Shown here: positions 62,817 to 64,000 of the stretch, in pieces
Numbering within the stretch: the stretch's first letter is position 1
Layout of the letters: each line of letters begins with the position of its first letter
Assembly: GCF_900101125.1 (NCBI RefSeq)
Contig: NZ_FNFL01000001.1
Span: 1 to 64,000 of the forward strand
Direction: 5' to 3'
DNA: 64,000 bases
Source: Sediminibacillus albus
GTDB taxonomy: Bacteria; Bacillota; Bacilli; Bacillales; Amphibacillaceae
Notes under the pieces: generated by a model
Told to the model about the DNA's origin: nothing
Seen by the model: the letters and a program-made list of their open reading frames with translations, nothing else
Database searches by the model: none
Position numbers and translations under genes: made by a program

Positions 62817-63608
62817 ATGGAAAAATTGAAGGGAAAGAAAATTTTAGTCACCGGCGCATCTGGCGGGTTGGGCGCAAGTATCGCCTGGCATATTGCCAAA
62901 CAGGGGGGCACGCCGATATTGGTGGCGCGTTCAAAGGATAAAATCGAAAGATTATCGAAGGAAATCTCTCATCATTTTTCAATAAAACCGCCAGCCTATC
63001 CTGCTGATTTAACCGACTTAGAGCAATGGGAGGACATTTTAGGTATAATTATTAAAGATAATCAGCCAATTGAAGGGCTTGTCAATAATGCAGGCATCGG
63101 CGTTTTTGATTATGTCCATGAAGCCAGTTGGGAAGACTTTGATAACATGTTCCAACTGAACGTTTATGCCTTGGTAAAAACGGTTTATCAACTGCTTCCT
63201 CATTTTCTTGATAATAATAAAGGCCATATCATCAATATAGCCTCTCAGGCCGGAAAAATAGCGACGCCTAAATCATCGGGCTACAGCGCGAGCAAACATG
63301 CTGTTATCGGTTTTTCCAATGCATTACGGATGGAATTGGCAGGCAAAGGAATATTGGTAACGACCGTGAATCCAGGACCAATCAGGACCGGTTTTTTTGA
63401 TAGGGCGGATCCTTCCGGCAATTATCAACGGTCTGTTGAGAGGTATATGCTTGACGCGGATAATGTGGCAAGAACAGTAGTCAAGCACATGTTTAAAAGA
63501 AAGAGGGAAATCAACTTACCGTTATGGATGGATACAGGCAGTCGGCTTTATCAGCTGTTTCCTGGATGGTTTGAAAGTATAATGAAGAAGCAATTTAGTA
63601 AGAAGTAA
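62817..63608 (+). CDS. Short-chain dehydrogenase/reductase (YqjQ-like)
   Basis: The 263-residue SDR has the cofactor motif TGASGGLGASIAWH (TGxxxGxG), the NNAGIG strand, the catalytic Ser in NIASQAGKIA and the YxxxK motif in GYSASKHAVIG. A C-terminal PG motif VNPGPIRTGF completes the fold. It belongs to the classical SDR group; YqjQ is the syntenic homologue in B. subtilis. Substrate unknown. ATG at 62817 was chosen; an in-frame GTG at 62808 overlaps the upstream stop. It is almost certainly co-transcribed with the preceding hydrolase. Confidence 0.88.
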   Translation: MEKLKGKKILVTGASGGLGASIAWHIAKQGGTPILVARSKDKIERLSKEISHHFSIKPPAYPADLTDLEQWEDILGIIIKDNQPIEGLVNNAGIGVFDYVHEASWEDFDNMFQLNVYALVKTVYQLLPHFLDNNKGHIINIASQAGKIATPKSSGYSASKHAVIGFSNALRMELAGKGILVTTVNPGPIRTGFFDRADPSGNYQRSVERYMLDADNVARTVVKHMFKRKREINLPLWMDTGSRLYQLFPGWFESIMKKQFSKK

Positions 63609-63660
63609 CACTTCATAATTTATTCAGGTAAGAAAGCATTATAAAGTAGGAGGTTTTCCT

Positions 63661-63990
63661 TTGCATCTAGCGATAACAGACACAGCTTTGCAAAAGATAT
63701 ATGAATTAATGACTGAAAAGGAATACTATTTACAGCTCTTTTATGATACAGAAGGCTGCTGTGGAGTAAATGGTGTTCCAACCCTCCGTCTTTCAGCTGA
63801 CACGTGGCCGGATTATGTAAAAGTCCACAATAAACACATGGATGTTGTTATCCATCCGCAGCAAGCGGCCTTTTTTGAAAAGGAGATGACCTTGGACTTT
63901 AGGAACCATACTTTTCGGTTATCAAGCCCTCAAGGAATTTTAAATGGATTTATTTCACCAAACGACCTGTTAAAAGGAGATGTACCATGA
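63661..63990 (+). CDS. yqkB: HesB/YqkB-like iron-sulfur-related protein
   Basis: The 109-residue protein is of the HesB-like YqkB family. It has a compact beta-rich core, with one Cys-Cys pair in TEGCCGVNGVP instead of the full A-type CxnCxC scaffold set. The role in iron-sulfur assembly is therefore uncertain. TTG start after aggaggttttcct. The synteny (yqjP-yqjQ-...-yqkB) supports the call. Its stop overlaps the next start (ATGA). Confidence 0.82.
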   Translation: MHLAITDTALQKIYELMTEKEYYLQLFYDTEGCCGVNGVPTLRLSADTWPDYVKVHNKHMDVVIHPQQAAFFEKEMTLDFRNHTFRLSSPQGILNGFISPNDLLKGDVP

Positions 63991-64000
63991 GCAGCTCGAG
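63987..64000 (+). CDS. Start of the next gene (cut by window end)
   Basis: An ATG overlaps the yqkB stop codon, with aaaggagatgtacc as ribosome site. Only the first codons (Met-Ser-Ser-Ser) are in the window, so no product can be named. Confidence 0.5.

Noticed and set aside
1-64000. CRISPR arrays, tRNA/rRNA genes, insertion sequences, prophage
   Set aside because: No regularly spaced direct repeats, no tRNA-like cloverleaf or rRNA sequence, and no transposase, integrase or phage structural genes were recognised.

Overview
The window looks like chromosomal DNA from a spore-forming, low-GC member of the Bacillaceae. The evidence is gene content and order. spoIVB-spo0A is followed by the bkd branched-chain keto acid cluster, and later by the run known from Bacillus subtilis as yidC2/mifM - polY1 - rnz - namA - rocB-like - yqjP - yqjQ - yqkB. 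Ribosome binding sites are strong AGGAGG types, start codons are mixed ATG/GTG/TTG, and most transcription units end in clear intrinsic terminators. I cannot fix the genus from sequence alone. No rRNA, tRNA, CRISPR array, prophage or intact insertion sequence was seen.

Layout. 0-5 kb: a palindromic repeat, spoIVB, spo0A with 0A boxes, a LysM-CAP secreted protein, aspartokinase, and two repeat elements. 5-8 kb (minus strand): a cNMP-binding/CBS/nucleotidyltransferase-like protein paired with a DEDDh exonuclease, then a YqzF-like membrane protein. 8.3-18.3 kb: bkdR followed by ptb-bcd-buk-lpdV-bkdAA-bkdAB-bkdB, which turns Val/Ile/Leu keto acids into branched acyl-CoAs. 19-26.8 kb: bacilliredoxin, YqjA, an L,D-transpeptidase, the Prli42 miniprotein (minus strand), then a cobalamin mutase, a fused B12-binding/epimerase protein, an acyl-CoA carboxylase beta subunit and an M20 peptidase. 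The mutase block fits downstream use of the propionyl/methylmalonyl-CoA that bkd makes from Val and Ile.

27-37.5 kb is accessory and partly decayed. It holds OsmC, Rrf2, a cNMP-binding protein without HTH, a frameshifted DUF2332 gene, ddl, a truncated DinB-like gene, a hydrolase, coaA, an ArsR-controlled permease cluster with four near-identical operators and two Cys-containing mini-proteins, an isochorismatase remnant and a twice-frameshifted NTF2-like gene. 37.6-51 kb: a short-form aconitase with a small zinc-ribbon protein, an S1 protein, an ECF sigma/anti-sigma pair, a DinB-like protein, a serine hydrolase, acetyltransferases, a quinone oxidoreductase, an AraC regulator, two MFS exporters (one behind a T-box riboswitch) and an AhpD-like protein.

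51-64 kb: a betaine-type binding lipoprotein, an M29 aminopeptidase whose 5' end looks frameshifted, and yidC2 preceded by a membrane-anchored leader peptide. That leader has the layout of MifM: an IxxWI motif, an acidic cluster, and a hairpin hiding the yidC2 ribosome binding site. Then come dinB/polY1 with a LexA-like box, rnz, namA, a GDPD, a RocB-like M20 protein, a metallo-beta-lactamase-fold protein behind a perfect inverted repeat, an SDR and yqkB.

The observations most worth following are the MifM-like arrest peptide at yidC2, the multi-operator ArsR unit with Cys-tailed mini-proteins, the B12-binding/epimerase fusion, the T-box-controlled MFS exporter, and the degenerate GAFTGA loop of BkdR. 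Several genes are broken by single-base shifts. Because most of these fall in or near short homopolymer runs, sequencing error must be separated from real decay.
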